DNA from: Prorocentrum cordatum
Lineage: Eukaryota > Sar > Dinophyceae > Prorocentrales > Prorocentraceae
DNA: 64,000 bases
Reading direction: 5' to 3'
Assembly: GCA_963575745.1 (NCBI GenBank)
Contig: CAUYUJ010014194.1
Span: 305,001-369,000 of the forward strand
Part shown: positions 33,514 through 43,395 of the stretch, piece by piece
How the letters are laid out: each line of letters opens with the position of its first letter
Numbering within the stretch: the stretch's first letter is position 1
Notes under the pieces: model-generated
What the model saw: only the letters and a program-made list of their open reading frames with translations
Told to the model about the DNA's origin: nothing
The model's database searches: none
Translations under genes and position numbers: made by a program

Positions 33514-36500
33514 CGCCACGTGGAACGCCAGCGCCCTCATGCGCTGCAAGAGCAAGCGCCGCCGTCGCAAGCAGGCAGCCCTTGCGAAGTATATGAAGCG
33601 CAAGTGCGTCATCACACTGCAGGAGGTCCACGGCTCGGAGGCTCTGCTCCGCACCTGGGTCAACACGCAGCCGTGCCCCTACAAGCTCTCCCCCTCTGAG
33701 TTCTCGTGCGACGACGGCGACAACCCGAATGCCACGGGCGGCGTCGCTACGCTCATCCCCTGGTTTACCCCGATGGAGCTCGAGCAGCTGCAGCCGAACC
33801 AGCTCCCGCTATTCGCTCATGCAGAATTCGTTCCTGCTCGTTTCCAGCTGGTGGCCGTCACGCACGCCTTCACGCGTGCCACCTTGGTCCTTATGAATGC
33901 GCACAATCACGAGATCGCCGACGCCGATCGCTGCTAGGCCCAGCAGGCCTGGGAGCTGCATCGCACTTGAGCGGAAGCTAACTACCGCATGCGCACTTTC
34001 ATCGCGATCGGGGGTCTCAATGTAGCCAGCCGCCCGCCGCAGAGTTGCAGCCGCAGCCGCAGCGCGCCGGGCTTGCCCTGGACAACAGCATGCGCCAGCA
34101 GCAGCCTTTCTGGAAGTCCCTTGTCGACTCCATGCTTGAGATCGAGGCCGAGCTCCCCGCGCGCTTCAACCGCTCGGACTTCGCCGCCGCGACCATCGAC
34201 CGCATCTACATCAGCCTGCCCTCGCGCGCCACCCAGGAGCTCTCGGCCCGCGCGAACGCGGTGCACGACGCCGCGCTGCTCTCGGACACTCGCCTGCGCG
34301 ACCACGCCATCATCACTTTTTCCATCGGCATCCAGCCGCGCACCCCGATGGGCGAGCAGGCCATCCACCCCTCGATCTCCCGCGACCCGAAGTACGCCGT
34401 CTACCTCCAGAAGCTCCTGGGCGCCACCAACTTCGACTACGTCTCGCTGGACAGCCGCTGGTGCACCCACAAGCGCCTCATGACGGAGGCCGCCCAGCTG
34501 GTTCGCGACGATTGGGTCCGCCGGGCTACCGGCGATGCCGACAAGACAGGCCCCCTGGCCGGCAGGGTCTACGCGACGCGCTCCATCTCGCGAGCCGCTT
34601 GGCGCCGAGACCTTCAACTGGCCCGCAGAGTTGCCTCCGCGACCGAGCTCGGCGCCAAGTTCGTCAACATCTCCGACGGCATCATCGCGATCAACGAGCC
34701 TGCCGTCTGCGCCAGCCTCGCTTCGCAGCTGAACCGCGACTTCGAGGCGCGGCAACTCTCTCTCGCGCAGCAAGCCGCACGGCGCCCTCTGGGGCGCGCT
34801 GGCGCCCTGGCCCCTGAGAAACTCCGTGAGATCCTTCGGACCGCCCAGCGTCGGGCTCTCCTCTGGTCTCCTTGGAAGCGCCGTCTCGTCCTCCAGGGGA
34901 TCAAGGTCACGGGCCCAGACGGGCCCAAGATAGCGAGAGAGAGAGAGAGAAAGAGAGAGAGTGGATCGATGGCCACCGCCCTGCGCGACCACTGGCAGCC
35001 CGTCTTCGCCGCCAAGCCCGTCGTCGAGACCAAGTTCACCAACTGCATCCACGCGCGCGTGCCGAAGGGCGAGATCCTGGACATTGGGGCCCCCGCGAAG
35101 CCGCAGACCAAGGCCTTCCTGCAGCGCGCTTCGCCGTCAGCACCAGGCCCCGACTGCTTGCCGTGCTCCGCCTGGCCCGCGCGCGATGCTTCGCTGACCC
35201 TCCTGGAAGACGTGTCCTTCTTCCTCTGCTCTGGCCAGCACTACATCCGCGACTTGAGCGATTCCGACTTCGCCTTCCTGCCGAAGGGCGACAACGCCTT
35301 TGGCGAACTCACGACAGACCGAGCTCTTGAAGATGCCCGGCTGCTCACGCTGAATAGCGCTGACATAAAGGCCATCGCTGGGGCGGCCAACTACCTCATC
35401 AAGGGCGCTGTGGCAGAGCGCACCCACATAGCGCAACAGGGATTCGTGCAGAAGCGCAACTTCACCCTGCACATCGTTCGCTTCGACTCTGAGATGCGGC
35501 GCGCAGGTTTACTCCCTGGAGCTCTTCAAGACAAGCCCGTCTTCGTGAGCTCCGACTTCTCTGCCGCCTTTCCGTCCTTGGGGCGGGTTTGATTCTTCGC
35601 CGCGCTGGAGCACTTCGGCATCCCGTCTGGCCTCATGAACCTCTTCCGCGCGCTGTTCTTTGCGCCGGACAGCTACGTCGAGATCGACGGCGCCAGGCAC
35701 ACCATGTTCGCCATAGAGTCTGGAGTTGCGCAGGGCTGTCCTGCTTCTGGCTCGGCCTGGGCCATCGCCATGGACCCGCTCATCCGCCACCTCGACACGT
35801 TTGTGGAGCACCGCGACGGCGCGCCGAATCTGGGCGCTGGCTACCTCGGCGCCTGCGCGGACGACATCGGGCTGCTGACGTACTCCCTCGACGCTCTGCG
35901 CTGCGCATATGAGCCCTTTGTCACGGCCGAGGAGCTTGCGCTCCTCTCGCTTAAGCCTCGCAAGTGTTTCATCGTTCCGCTCTGGGCCGCGGCGACCCCA
36001 GACACCATTGCCCACACCAAAACCCTCTTGGCCGAGCTCGGACCTTCCTGGGGCGGTTTCTCGGTTGCGGGCTGTGCCAAATACCTCGGCACGTTCCTCG
36101 GCCCCAAGGCCTCGCTGGCGTCGCAGTGGCTCGCGCCGGGGCAGCAATGGTGGTAGCGGGGGAATCTTCTACACCTAGTGCAGGGTGGCAGTGACGCCAC
36201 AGTTCGCTTTTATAATACCTCGGTCCTGTCCACGCTCAGCTACGTCGCCCAGTTCTTCCCGCTTCAGCCGTTGATCGCCCGCCGTGAACAGTATATTTTC
36301 CATGGTATGTTTGGCCTGCCGCCGAACTCACTTCGCAAAGTTGATTTCGTAACCGTGGCGCGGTGGAGCCCGCCGCCTGTCCCACAGTCCGCTCAGGTCA
36401 CAGCCGTCGCTGCCGCTGCCCGCTCTGCTGCCGTCACTCTCGCGGGTTACTGGGAGCTGTTTGCCGATTGCCGCGCCGACACTTCGTGGGAGGAAACCTC

Positions 36501-37260
36501 CCTTCAGAACGCGCATTGCTGGCAGTCTGGCGCGCGGTCGCCCGCTTTCTGGTCGCCCCAGCGGTCCATCGTGCAATATTATCGCCCCCTCCTCGGAGCC
36601 CAGCCTCAGAAGCCGTTCGCCCGCCCAGCCGTCTCAGCCGCTTTGCGCGCCGCTCGCTTCGAACAGCGCGAGGCTGCATCTACCGCCCCGCCGCGTCGCC
36701 CGAAAGACCAGCGCACGTTTGCGCGCAAGCTTGCAGTGCAAGCTTTCACCTCGCCGTTTACCGTCGCTCTGCTCAAACGCATCTCGGCCTGGGGCCTCCA
36801 GGCGCCGACGGTGCCAGGAGAGCTACAAAAGCGCAGGTCAACGCTCACGGAATCGTTCAAAACGGTGCGCCCCAGCTGGCGCTGGGCCACCTTCAAGACA
36901 CTCAGCGGTGGCTGGGCTACCACTGGCCGCACGCGCGTGCTCGCCCCAAAACAATGCGTTTTCGGGTGCGGGAGCCAGCCGGATTCGTTTCCCCACTACC
37001 TCACTTGCCCCTCGCTTTCGAGCCTCCTCTGGTCCCCTGATCCTCCACCTTTCCGCTCGACGCTCGCAGCCTGGGGCCTTGGGCCCACAGCTGCGTGCCC
37101 GCCCGAGAATCAGAATCCGCTTTCGTTGCGCTCGATGGTGGAGCGCATCACGCTAGCGCTTCACATCTATAACCATATGAAGCATCTCGCTGGCACGAGC
37201 TCACGCCCTGCGGCGATGGCCGCAGCGAGCCGAGCTGCCAAATCACTACTCTATAGGTGA
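33514..37260 (+). pseudogene. LINE B ORF2: endonuclease and reverse transcriptase
   Basis: The endonuclease begins at IATWNASALM (about 33514), with VITLQEVHG near 33610 carrying the catalytic Glu. After a frame change between 33937 and 34045 it continues with ATIDRIYISLP and DHAIITFSI near 34190 and 34300. The reverse transcriptase follows: SAPGPDCLPCSAW near 35137, VSSDFSAAFPSL near 35550, GVAQGCPASGSAW near 35725, and ACADDIGLL with catalytic GAC GAC at 35860-35865. CVFGCGSQPDSFPHYLTCPSL near 36958 is the C-terminal zinc motif. In-frame stops are TGA at 35590-35592 and TAG at 36154-36156; the frame is otherwise unbroken from 34045 to 37260. Confidence 0.9.
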
Positions 37261-37352
37261 GAGAGCTAGCGACGGGCGCTGCGGACGAACATCATTTGCC
37301 TTCGTCTCGCTTCGTGCCCGATTGCCTTCTTCTCGTCTCTTTCAGGGCACTT

Positions 37353-37383
37353 TAACTCCTCCTCTTCCTCCTCCTCCTCCTCC
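37353..37383 (+). promoter_or_regulatory. CTC-rich pyrimidine tract before LINE C
   Basis: CTCCTCCTCTTCC followed by (TCC)n runs directly into the leader copy. The leader's own GTAG (37387-37390) then supplies the AG of a possible trans-splice acceptor. Confidence 0.6.
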
Positions 37384-37405
37384 TCCGTAGCCATTTTGGC
37401 TCAAG
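37384..37405 (+). other. perfect full-length DinoSL at 5' end of LINE C
   Basis: All 22 positions agree with the established dinoflagellate spliced leader, taking T at the variable first base. True leader RNA genes carry a splice donor after the final AAG; here AAGATTAAATGC follows, so this is a reinserted mRNA 5' end and not a leader RNA gene. It shows that the source mRNA of LINE C was trans-spliced and copied to its very 5' end. Confidence 0.93.
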
Positions 37406-37574
37406 ATTAAATGCTTGGGAGGCTGTCGGCCTCCGGGCTTTCACGGATACCGCTGTCACCGCGGCCAGACGAATCCACCTTTCTGACCGACGGCTGGTCC
37501 GCCCCAGCCGATCGGCTGCCTCCTGCGGCCCCGCAGGTGAGCAGGCGCTCTCGTGGCCCAAAGGCGTCTCTGCA

Positions 37575-38756
37575 ATGGGGCCGCGCGAGGATGCTGCGTG
37601 CAGGTGGTATTGCAAGTGGTGCAAGAACGATCGCACGGGCAAGCAGTGGTGGAACATGGCGCATGCGAAGAAGTGTGTGCTGTGTGGCTTGGCGAAAGGA
37701 GTCACGTTCGGGGGCAACGTCATGCCCTCGGAGCCTTCAGTCCGCGCTAAGCTCAAGATGCCGCCGTGGAAGATCCAGTCAGCTGAGGCCGCAGGACAGG
37801 CAAAGATCAGGGAGCTTGAGGCGAAGATCAAGGAGCTTCAGGCCGAGTCGAAGCGCCTGTCTGGGGACCCCATGCAAGTCGACGCCGGCGAGAAGGATGA
37901 CGAGGCGGACATGCGCAAGAGGCTCAAGGAGATTGATGAGCAGCTCGCGTTTGTGTCCAAGTACAGCAGTGAGTCGAAGGCGGGCGCATATGTGGAGTCG
38001 CTGCGGGCGGAGAAGGAGTGTTTGCATGGCAAGCTTCAGGAGTCTCGGCCTATGTATGCGAAGTTGCAGACAATGTCGAATCGGCTCAAGACGGCGGAGA
38101 AGCGGGCGGAAGCTTCGAGAGAGTTGGTGGCAGAGAGGAAACGGCAGCTCGGTGAGATGCAGAAGAGTCTGGAGCAGGCTGAAAAGGATCTCACGGAGCA
38201 GGAGAAGGAGGTGGTGTCGCTCAGTGCGCAGGTGCAGGAGCTCACTAAGCAGGCGCCGGTGGCGCCCGAGTCGGCATCGCTGGACGAGAAGGGCAAGGCC
38301 ATGGCCATGGATGTGGGCGCCTTGGGCAAGATGCTTGAGGCGCAGGGCGTTGGCTCTGAGCAGGCGGCAGCTCTGGCGCAGGTGCTGGCGGACAGCATGG
38401 GCAAGCTCTGGGTCAAGTACGAGGCTGGTCAGGCTGAACAGTCGCTCCAAGCTCCTCGCACGCCGTATGGCGGAGCAGGCGTTTCCTCGCCTGGCACGCC
38501 GAGTGCTGAGGCAGGAGGCGGAGCGGCCGCTGCAGCAGCTGAAGGAGACGCCCAGCCCAGGTCGCTGGACCAGGTCATTGCAGATGCCAAGGAGGAGGAG
38601 CTGCGTGCATCGTTGGAGGCGTTTTACCCATCCGATTTGGCTGAGCATGTTCCCAAGGACCTTGAGGGGCTTCGGGCTGCTGCTGCTCGCCTTGCTGCTA
38701 TGCCTATCTTCAATCAATGTGGACAGCGGCTTGCAGTCGTGCATGCACCTTATTGA
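37575..38756 (+). CDS. LINE C ORF1: zinc-finger and coiled-coil RNA-binding protein
   Basis: An intact 393-residue frame. Residues about 9-40 hold a cysteine-rich finger (CRWYCKWCKND...HAKKCVLCG) able to bind zinc. Residues about 75-240 are strongly helical with heptad spacing (AKIRELEAKIKELQAESKRL; EKRAEASRELVAERKRQLGE; LEQAEKDLTEQEKEV), a probable trimerising or dimerising coiled coil. An Ala/Gly-rich linker and a helical C-terminus (LDQVIADAKEEELRASLEAF) follow. Known LINE ORF1 proteins of this build coat the element RNA and assist target-primed reverse transcription. The stop codon is TGA at 38754-38756, with ORF2 beginning one base later. I chose 37575 because the finger starts just behind it. 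Confidence 0.8.
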   Translation: MGPREDAACRWYCKWCKNDRTGKQWWNMAHAKKCVLCGLAKGVTFGGNVMPSEPSVRAKLKMPPWKIQSAEAAGQAKIRELEAKIKELQAESKRLSGDPMQVDAGEKDDEADMRKRLKEIDEQLAFVSKYSSESKAGAYVESLRAEKECLHGKLQESRPMYAKLQTMSNRLKTAEKRAEASRELVAERKRQLGEMQKSLEQAEKDLTEQEKEVVSLSAQVQELTKQAPVAPESASLDEKGKAMAMDVGALGKMLEAQGVGSEQAAALAQVLADSMGKLWVKYEAGQAEQSLQAPRTPYGGAGVSSPGTPSAEAGGGAAAAAAEGDAQPRSLDQVIADAKEEELRASLEAFYPSDLAEHVPKDLEGLRAAAARLAAMPIFNQCGQRLAVVHAPY

Positions 38757-38757
38757 G

Positions 38758-40908
38758 ATGCCGCGTAATGGTATTCCATTGTATGCTTTGCCGCAGCCGC
38801 AGGTGGTGGCAGACACCTGCCTGGTTGTTGATGAGGGCCAGGGTGATTTTCAGGAGTTCGACGACGTCGGATTTGACCAGGACGAGTTTTTCGGTATCAC
38901 CGAGGGTTCGAAGGAGGTGTCTACCGCTTTGTCGGCCACGTGTGCGGTTACTGGAGGCAGCACTGCTCAGGTGTCTGGTCGGCAGCCTAATGTTGATCTC
39001 AAGTTGAAGGGAGTGATCACATCTGCCAATGTGGAGGGCGCTGGACCTTTCAAAATGTTCATGGAGACGTGCAGGTCCAAGATAGTGGTGATTCAGGAGC
39101 ATCGCACTTTAGCCAAGCATCTTCCATCCTTGCGGTCTCACATTCGTGATCTTGGTTTCCATGGCTTCTCTGGTGGCGCCGTGGAGACAGAGGCTGCTGG
39201 ACGATCAGGTGGGGTAGCCATCCTGGCTCCGACGCACATCGTGGTGAAGGCGCCGCCTGAGCTCCCTGAGCATGAACTGGAGCCAGGTCGTATTGCTGCT
39301 GCGGATGTTTCCTGGATGGTACCAGGGGGTGTCGTTATTATTGCTGTATATCTTATCTCTGGTGAGGGTATGAGTGCAGCAAATGAGGCCTTGCTTGTGA
39401 AGATCGCGAGATACCTTGCAGTATTGAATGCTATAGGGCGCGACTGGATCGTCATGGGAGATTGGAACCTCACGCCTGATTTGCTTTCTTCCGGATGGTT
39501 GGCAGGTGTGAATGGTTTTGTTGCGGCCCCTTCGAGGCCAACATGCTTATCGGAGCAGCCTGGCAGTGTCATTGATTACGCTCTGGTGTGCGCCAACTTG
39601 GGAACTCGAGTTCGACGGCCTCAGGTGGTGGACGACAGTAATATCAAAGTTCACTTACCTGTGGAGTTGCCAGTGTTAGCTGAAGACAGGCCAGCATGGG
39701 TTCGACAGGTGGTGGAGCCAGCTCCATTCTCGAGGACGCCGCCTATCGGATGTGAGAGATTTCTATTGGATTGGAGCGAGGTTGAACGGCAAGTTTTTGA
39801 TGCTCGAACCAGCGACGACTTGAGTTTGGCTTGGGACGCGTTGCTGGCTGGCCTGGAATCCGAATTGCAGGGTGTCTATGATTGCGTAGATGGAGTAAAG
39901 GCTTCGTCGACGTCTGGGCGTGGTGGCCCTATTCTTACCCAGATGGCACAGGCCAAGTGGCGACCTCCTCTTCGACGGTTGCATCATGGTCCTGAGCTAC
40001 GGGCGTGGACTGTTGCTCTAAGGTGGGGCTTCCATTGCAGGAGAGTCAAAGAGCACGTCGCCAAGTTGGTGGACAAGCTTCTGATTTGGCGGGACGGGAA
40101 CAGGCTTGTGCATGTTCGGGCCGATCACTCTGCGCTGGCGAAGGTGCTGGTGGAATTCGCTCGTTTTATGCATGGAGTTCGCGGTTGTGAAAGTACTCTG
40201 CAAGCTCTACCTGCATGGGTTTCTGAATTTTTCTTGCCGTCATCTTGTTTTTAGCTACTGGCGCGTGATGATTTTGACCAGGTGGTTGCCGACATTCAAG
40301 GTGCTCATGATCGCATGTTATCTGCTCATGAGAAGTGTGATCGTGCTCGATGGAAGAGGTTCGTGGATTCTGCCTTTGTGAAAGGTGCTAGTGGTGCGCA
40401 TCGGTTCACTAGGTTACAGGCGACCCAGGAGATCATCGAGGCAGGCAGTGAGCAATCACCACACGAGTTGGCTGATCGTGAAATGAAAAAATGGTTGAAG
40501 GTGTGGACGGTGCATGAGGACAGCGAGATCATGTTGCCCTCCGACAGTGCCAGTTGGCCTTCTCTGCCCCATATCACCACGGACATGATGGTTCATGCTA
40601 TCCTCTCGTTCAAGTGGAAAACGGCAGCTGGTCCGTCGAAGCTGCAGTCTAGATCGTTGTGGTTCTTGTCGCGTGAGGCTTTGGGAGCCATGGCCTCCTT
40701 CTTCATGAAGTGCGAGGATTTGCTACTATGACCAGTGGATCGTATTCACGCTGAGATGGCTATGATTCCGAAGGAAGGAGGCGGAACTCGACTGGTGGCT
40801 CTCATTCACACTTTGATACGTGTTTGGGCGAGAGTCCGAAGACCACTTTCAAGGCAATGGGTGCAGCAGTTTCCCTCGGAGATGGTCTGGGGCAATAGGA
40901 AGGGGTAC
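38758..40908 (+). pseudogene. LINE C ORF2, 5' part: endonuclease and start of reverse transcriptase
   Basis: The ATG at 38758 follows the ORF1 stop in TGAgATG, so translation by termination-reinitiation is likely. An acidic linker leads into an endonuclease of the EEP fold: VVIQEHR near 39083 (catalytic Glu), GRSGGVAIL near 39200, WIVMGDWNLT near 39447 (D-x-N), SVIDYALV near 39568. Reverse transcriptase begins with WKTAAGPSKLQSRS near 40617 and MIPKEGGGTRLVALIHT near 40760. The frame is continuous apart from TAG at 40252-40254 and TGA at 40729-40731; the latter sits where Trp (TGG) would read LLLWPVDRIHAEM. The domain ends in mid-sequence at WGNRKGY, where the satellite insertion begins. Confidence 0.88.
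40905..40908. other. left target-site duplication GTAC
   Basis: GTAC directly before the left terminal inverted repeat; the same four bases follow the right repeat at 50964-50967. Since GTAC is itself a palindrome, a TA duplication with a terminal repeat one base longer is an equally consistent reading. Confidence 0.75.
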
Positions 40909-40922
40909 CCACCGGTCGTTGA

Positions 40923-41036
40923 AAGTAGGTATTTTTGGATTCCCAGATCCCAATCTACTTTAAGCGCCTTCCTATTTCAAGAATCTATATTTTTTGTTTT
41001 TTTTGGGGGCGGGCGCAAACCTAATCTACTTCTAGG
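40923..41036. repeat. left subterminal module
   Basis: It contains AAGTAGGTA (40923-40931), CAATCTACTT (40951-40960), GCCTTCCTATTTCA (40966-40979), a T-run with GGGGGCGGGC (40990-41014) and CTAATCTACTTCT (41021-41033). The same words, in the same orientation, recur at the right end. Such repeated subterminal words resemble transposase-binding sites of DNA transposons. Confidence 0.65.
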
Positions 41037-43395
41037 GTTTGGTTGTCACTTCCCTGGGCGACGCTGGTCGCTCGGCCCCTCGGCTGGCCCCATTCCTTGG
41101 TTTTGATTGTTTTGTTTGTTTTCGCTTGTCCGTCGGCTGCACTGGTCGCCCCAGTGTCGCCCGCCGCCCCGCGGTCGCTCGGCCTGGCCCCACTATTTGG
41201 TTTTGTTTGTTTTTGTTTGTTTTCGCTTGCCCGTCGGCTGCACTGGTCGCCCCAGGCTCGCCCACCTCCCCGCGGTCGCTCGGCCCCTCGGCTTGCCCCA
41301 TGCAATGGTTTTGTTTTTTTTTGTTTTGTTTTTTTTCGCTTGTCCGTCGGCTGCACTGGTCGCCCCGGGCTCGCCCACCTCCCCGCGGTCGCTCGCCCCC
41401 TCAGTTTGCCCCATTCCTTGGTTTTGTTTGTTTCTGTTTGTTTTCGCTTGTCCGTCGGCTGCACTGGTCGCCTCAGGCTCGCCCGCCGCCCCGCGGTCAC
41501 TCGGCCCCTCGGCTGGCCCCATTCCTTGATTTTGTTTGTTTTTGTTTTTTTTCGCTTCTCCGTCGGCTGCACTGGTCGCCCCAGGCTCGCCCGCCGCCCC
41601 GCGGTCGCTCGGCCCCTCGGCTGGCCCCATGCACTGGTTTTGTTTGTTTTTGTTTGTTTTCGCTTGTCCTTCGGCTGTACTGGTTGCCACAGGTTCGCCC
41701 GCCGCGTCTCGGTCGCTCGGCCCCTCGGCTGGCTCATTTTTTTGTTTTGTTTGCTTTTGCTTGTTTTCGCTTGTCCGTCGGCTGCACTGGTCGCCTCAGG
41801 CTCGCCCGCCGCCCCGCGGTCGCTCGGCCCTTCGGCTGGCCCCATTCCTTGGTTTTGTTTGTTTCTGTTTGTGTTCGCTTGTCCGTCGGCTGCACTGGTC
41901 GCCCCAGGCTCGCCCGCCGCCTTTCGGTCGCTCGCCCCCTCGGCTGGCCCCATTCCTTGGTTTTGTTTGTTTTTTGCTTGTTTTCGCTTGCCCGTCGGCT
42001 GCAATGGTCGCCCCGGGCTCGCCCGCCGCACAGCGGTCGCTCTGCCTTTCGGCTGGCCTCATTCCTTTGTTTTGTTTGTGGTTGATTGTTTTCGTTTGTC
42101 CGTCGGCTGCACTGGTCGCCACAGGCTCGCCCGCCGCCTTTCGGTCGCTCGACCCCTCGGCTGGCCCAATTCTTTGGTTTTGTTTGTTTTTGTTTGTTTT
42201 GGTTTGTCCGTCGGCTGCACTGGTCGCCTCAGGCTCGCCCGCCGCCCTGCGGTCGCTCGGCCTCTCGGCTGGTCGATTTCTGTGTGTTTGTTCGTTTCGT
42301 TTGTTTTCGCTTGTCCGTCGGCTGCACTGGTCGCCCCAGGCTCGCCCGCCGCCCCGCGGTCGCTCGGCCCCTCGGCGGGCCCCATTCATGGTTTTGTTTG
42401 TTGTTGTTTGTTTTCGCTTGTCCGTCGGCTGCGCTGGTCGCTCCAGGCTCGCCCGCCGCCCCGCGGTCGCTCGGCCTCTCGGCTGGCCCCATTATTTGGT
42501 TTGGTTTGTTTTTGTTTGTTTTCGCTTGTCCGTCAGCTGCACTGGTCGCCCCAGGCTCGCCCGCCGCCCCGCGGTCGTTCGGCCCCTCGGCTGGCGCAAT
42601 TCGTTGGGTTTGTTTGTTTTTGTTTGTTTTCGCCTGTCCGTCGGCTGCAATGGTCGCCCCAGGCTCGCCCGCCGCCCCGCGGTCGCTCGGCCCCTCGGCT
42701 GGCCAGATTCGCTGGTTTTCTTTGTTTTTGTTGGTTTTCGCTTGTCCGTCGGCTGCACTGGTCGCCCTGCGCACGCCCGCCGCCTTTCGGTCGCTCGGCA
42801 CCCCGGCTGGCCCCAGTCCTTGGTTTCGTTTGGTTTCTGTTTGTTTTCGCTTGTCCGTCGGCTGCACTGGTCGCCTCAGGCTCGCCCGCCGCCTTTCGGT
42901 CGCGCTGCCCTGCCCCTCGGCTGGCCAAATGCTTAGTTTTGTTTGTTTTTGTTTGTTTTCGCTTGTCCGTCGGCTGCGCTGGTCGCTCCAGGCTCGCCCG
43001 CGGCTTTTCGGTCGCTCGGCCCCTCGGCTGGCTCATTTCCGTGGTGTTGTTTGTTTTGGTTTGTTTTCGTTTGTCCGTCGGTTGTACTTGTGGCCCCAGG
43101 CTCGCCCGCCGCGTTTCGGTCGCTCTGCCCCTCGGCTGGCCGAATTCAATTGTTTTCTTTGTTTTGTTTGTTTTCGCTTGTCCGTCGGCTGCACTGGTCG
43201 CCCCAGCCTCTCCCGCCGCTTTCCGGTCGCTCGGCCCCTCGGATCGCCAAATTCATTGGGTTTGTTTGTTTTTGTTTGTTTTCGCTTGTCCGTCGGCTGC
43301 ACTGGTCGCCCCAGGCTCGCCCGCCGCCTTTCGGTCGCCCGGCCCCTCGGCTGGCCCCATTCCCTGGCTTTCTTTGTTTCTGTTTGTTTCGCTTG
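41037..43395. repeat. ~108-bp satellite array, first orientation (~21 units)
   Basis: Units alternate an AT-rich half (TTTTGTTTGTTTTTGTTTG followed by TTTTCGCTTGTCCGTCGG) with a GC-rich half (CTGCACTGGTCGCCCCAGGC, TCGCCCGCCGCCCCGCGGTC, GCTCGGCCCCTCGGCTGGCC). The array breaks off in mid-unit at GCTTG (43391-43395). Stops are rare in all frames, so long spurious reading frames cross it. Confidence 0.95.

Larger units (their letters stand above)
31646..37350 (+). mobile_element. LINE B: near-complete non-LTR retrotransposon
   Basis: A leader relic, an ORF1 region (31975-33462) and a long ORF2 with endonuclease and reverse transcriptase (33514-37260), followed by about 90 bp of 3' UTR and the next CTC tract. 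ORF2 is largely preserved: one frame change near 33940-34040 and two in-frame stops. The state of decay lies between LINE A and LINE C. Confidence 0.85.
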
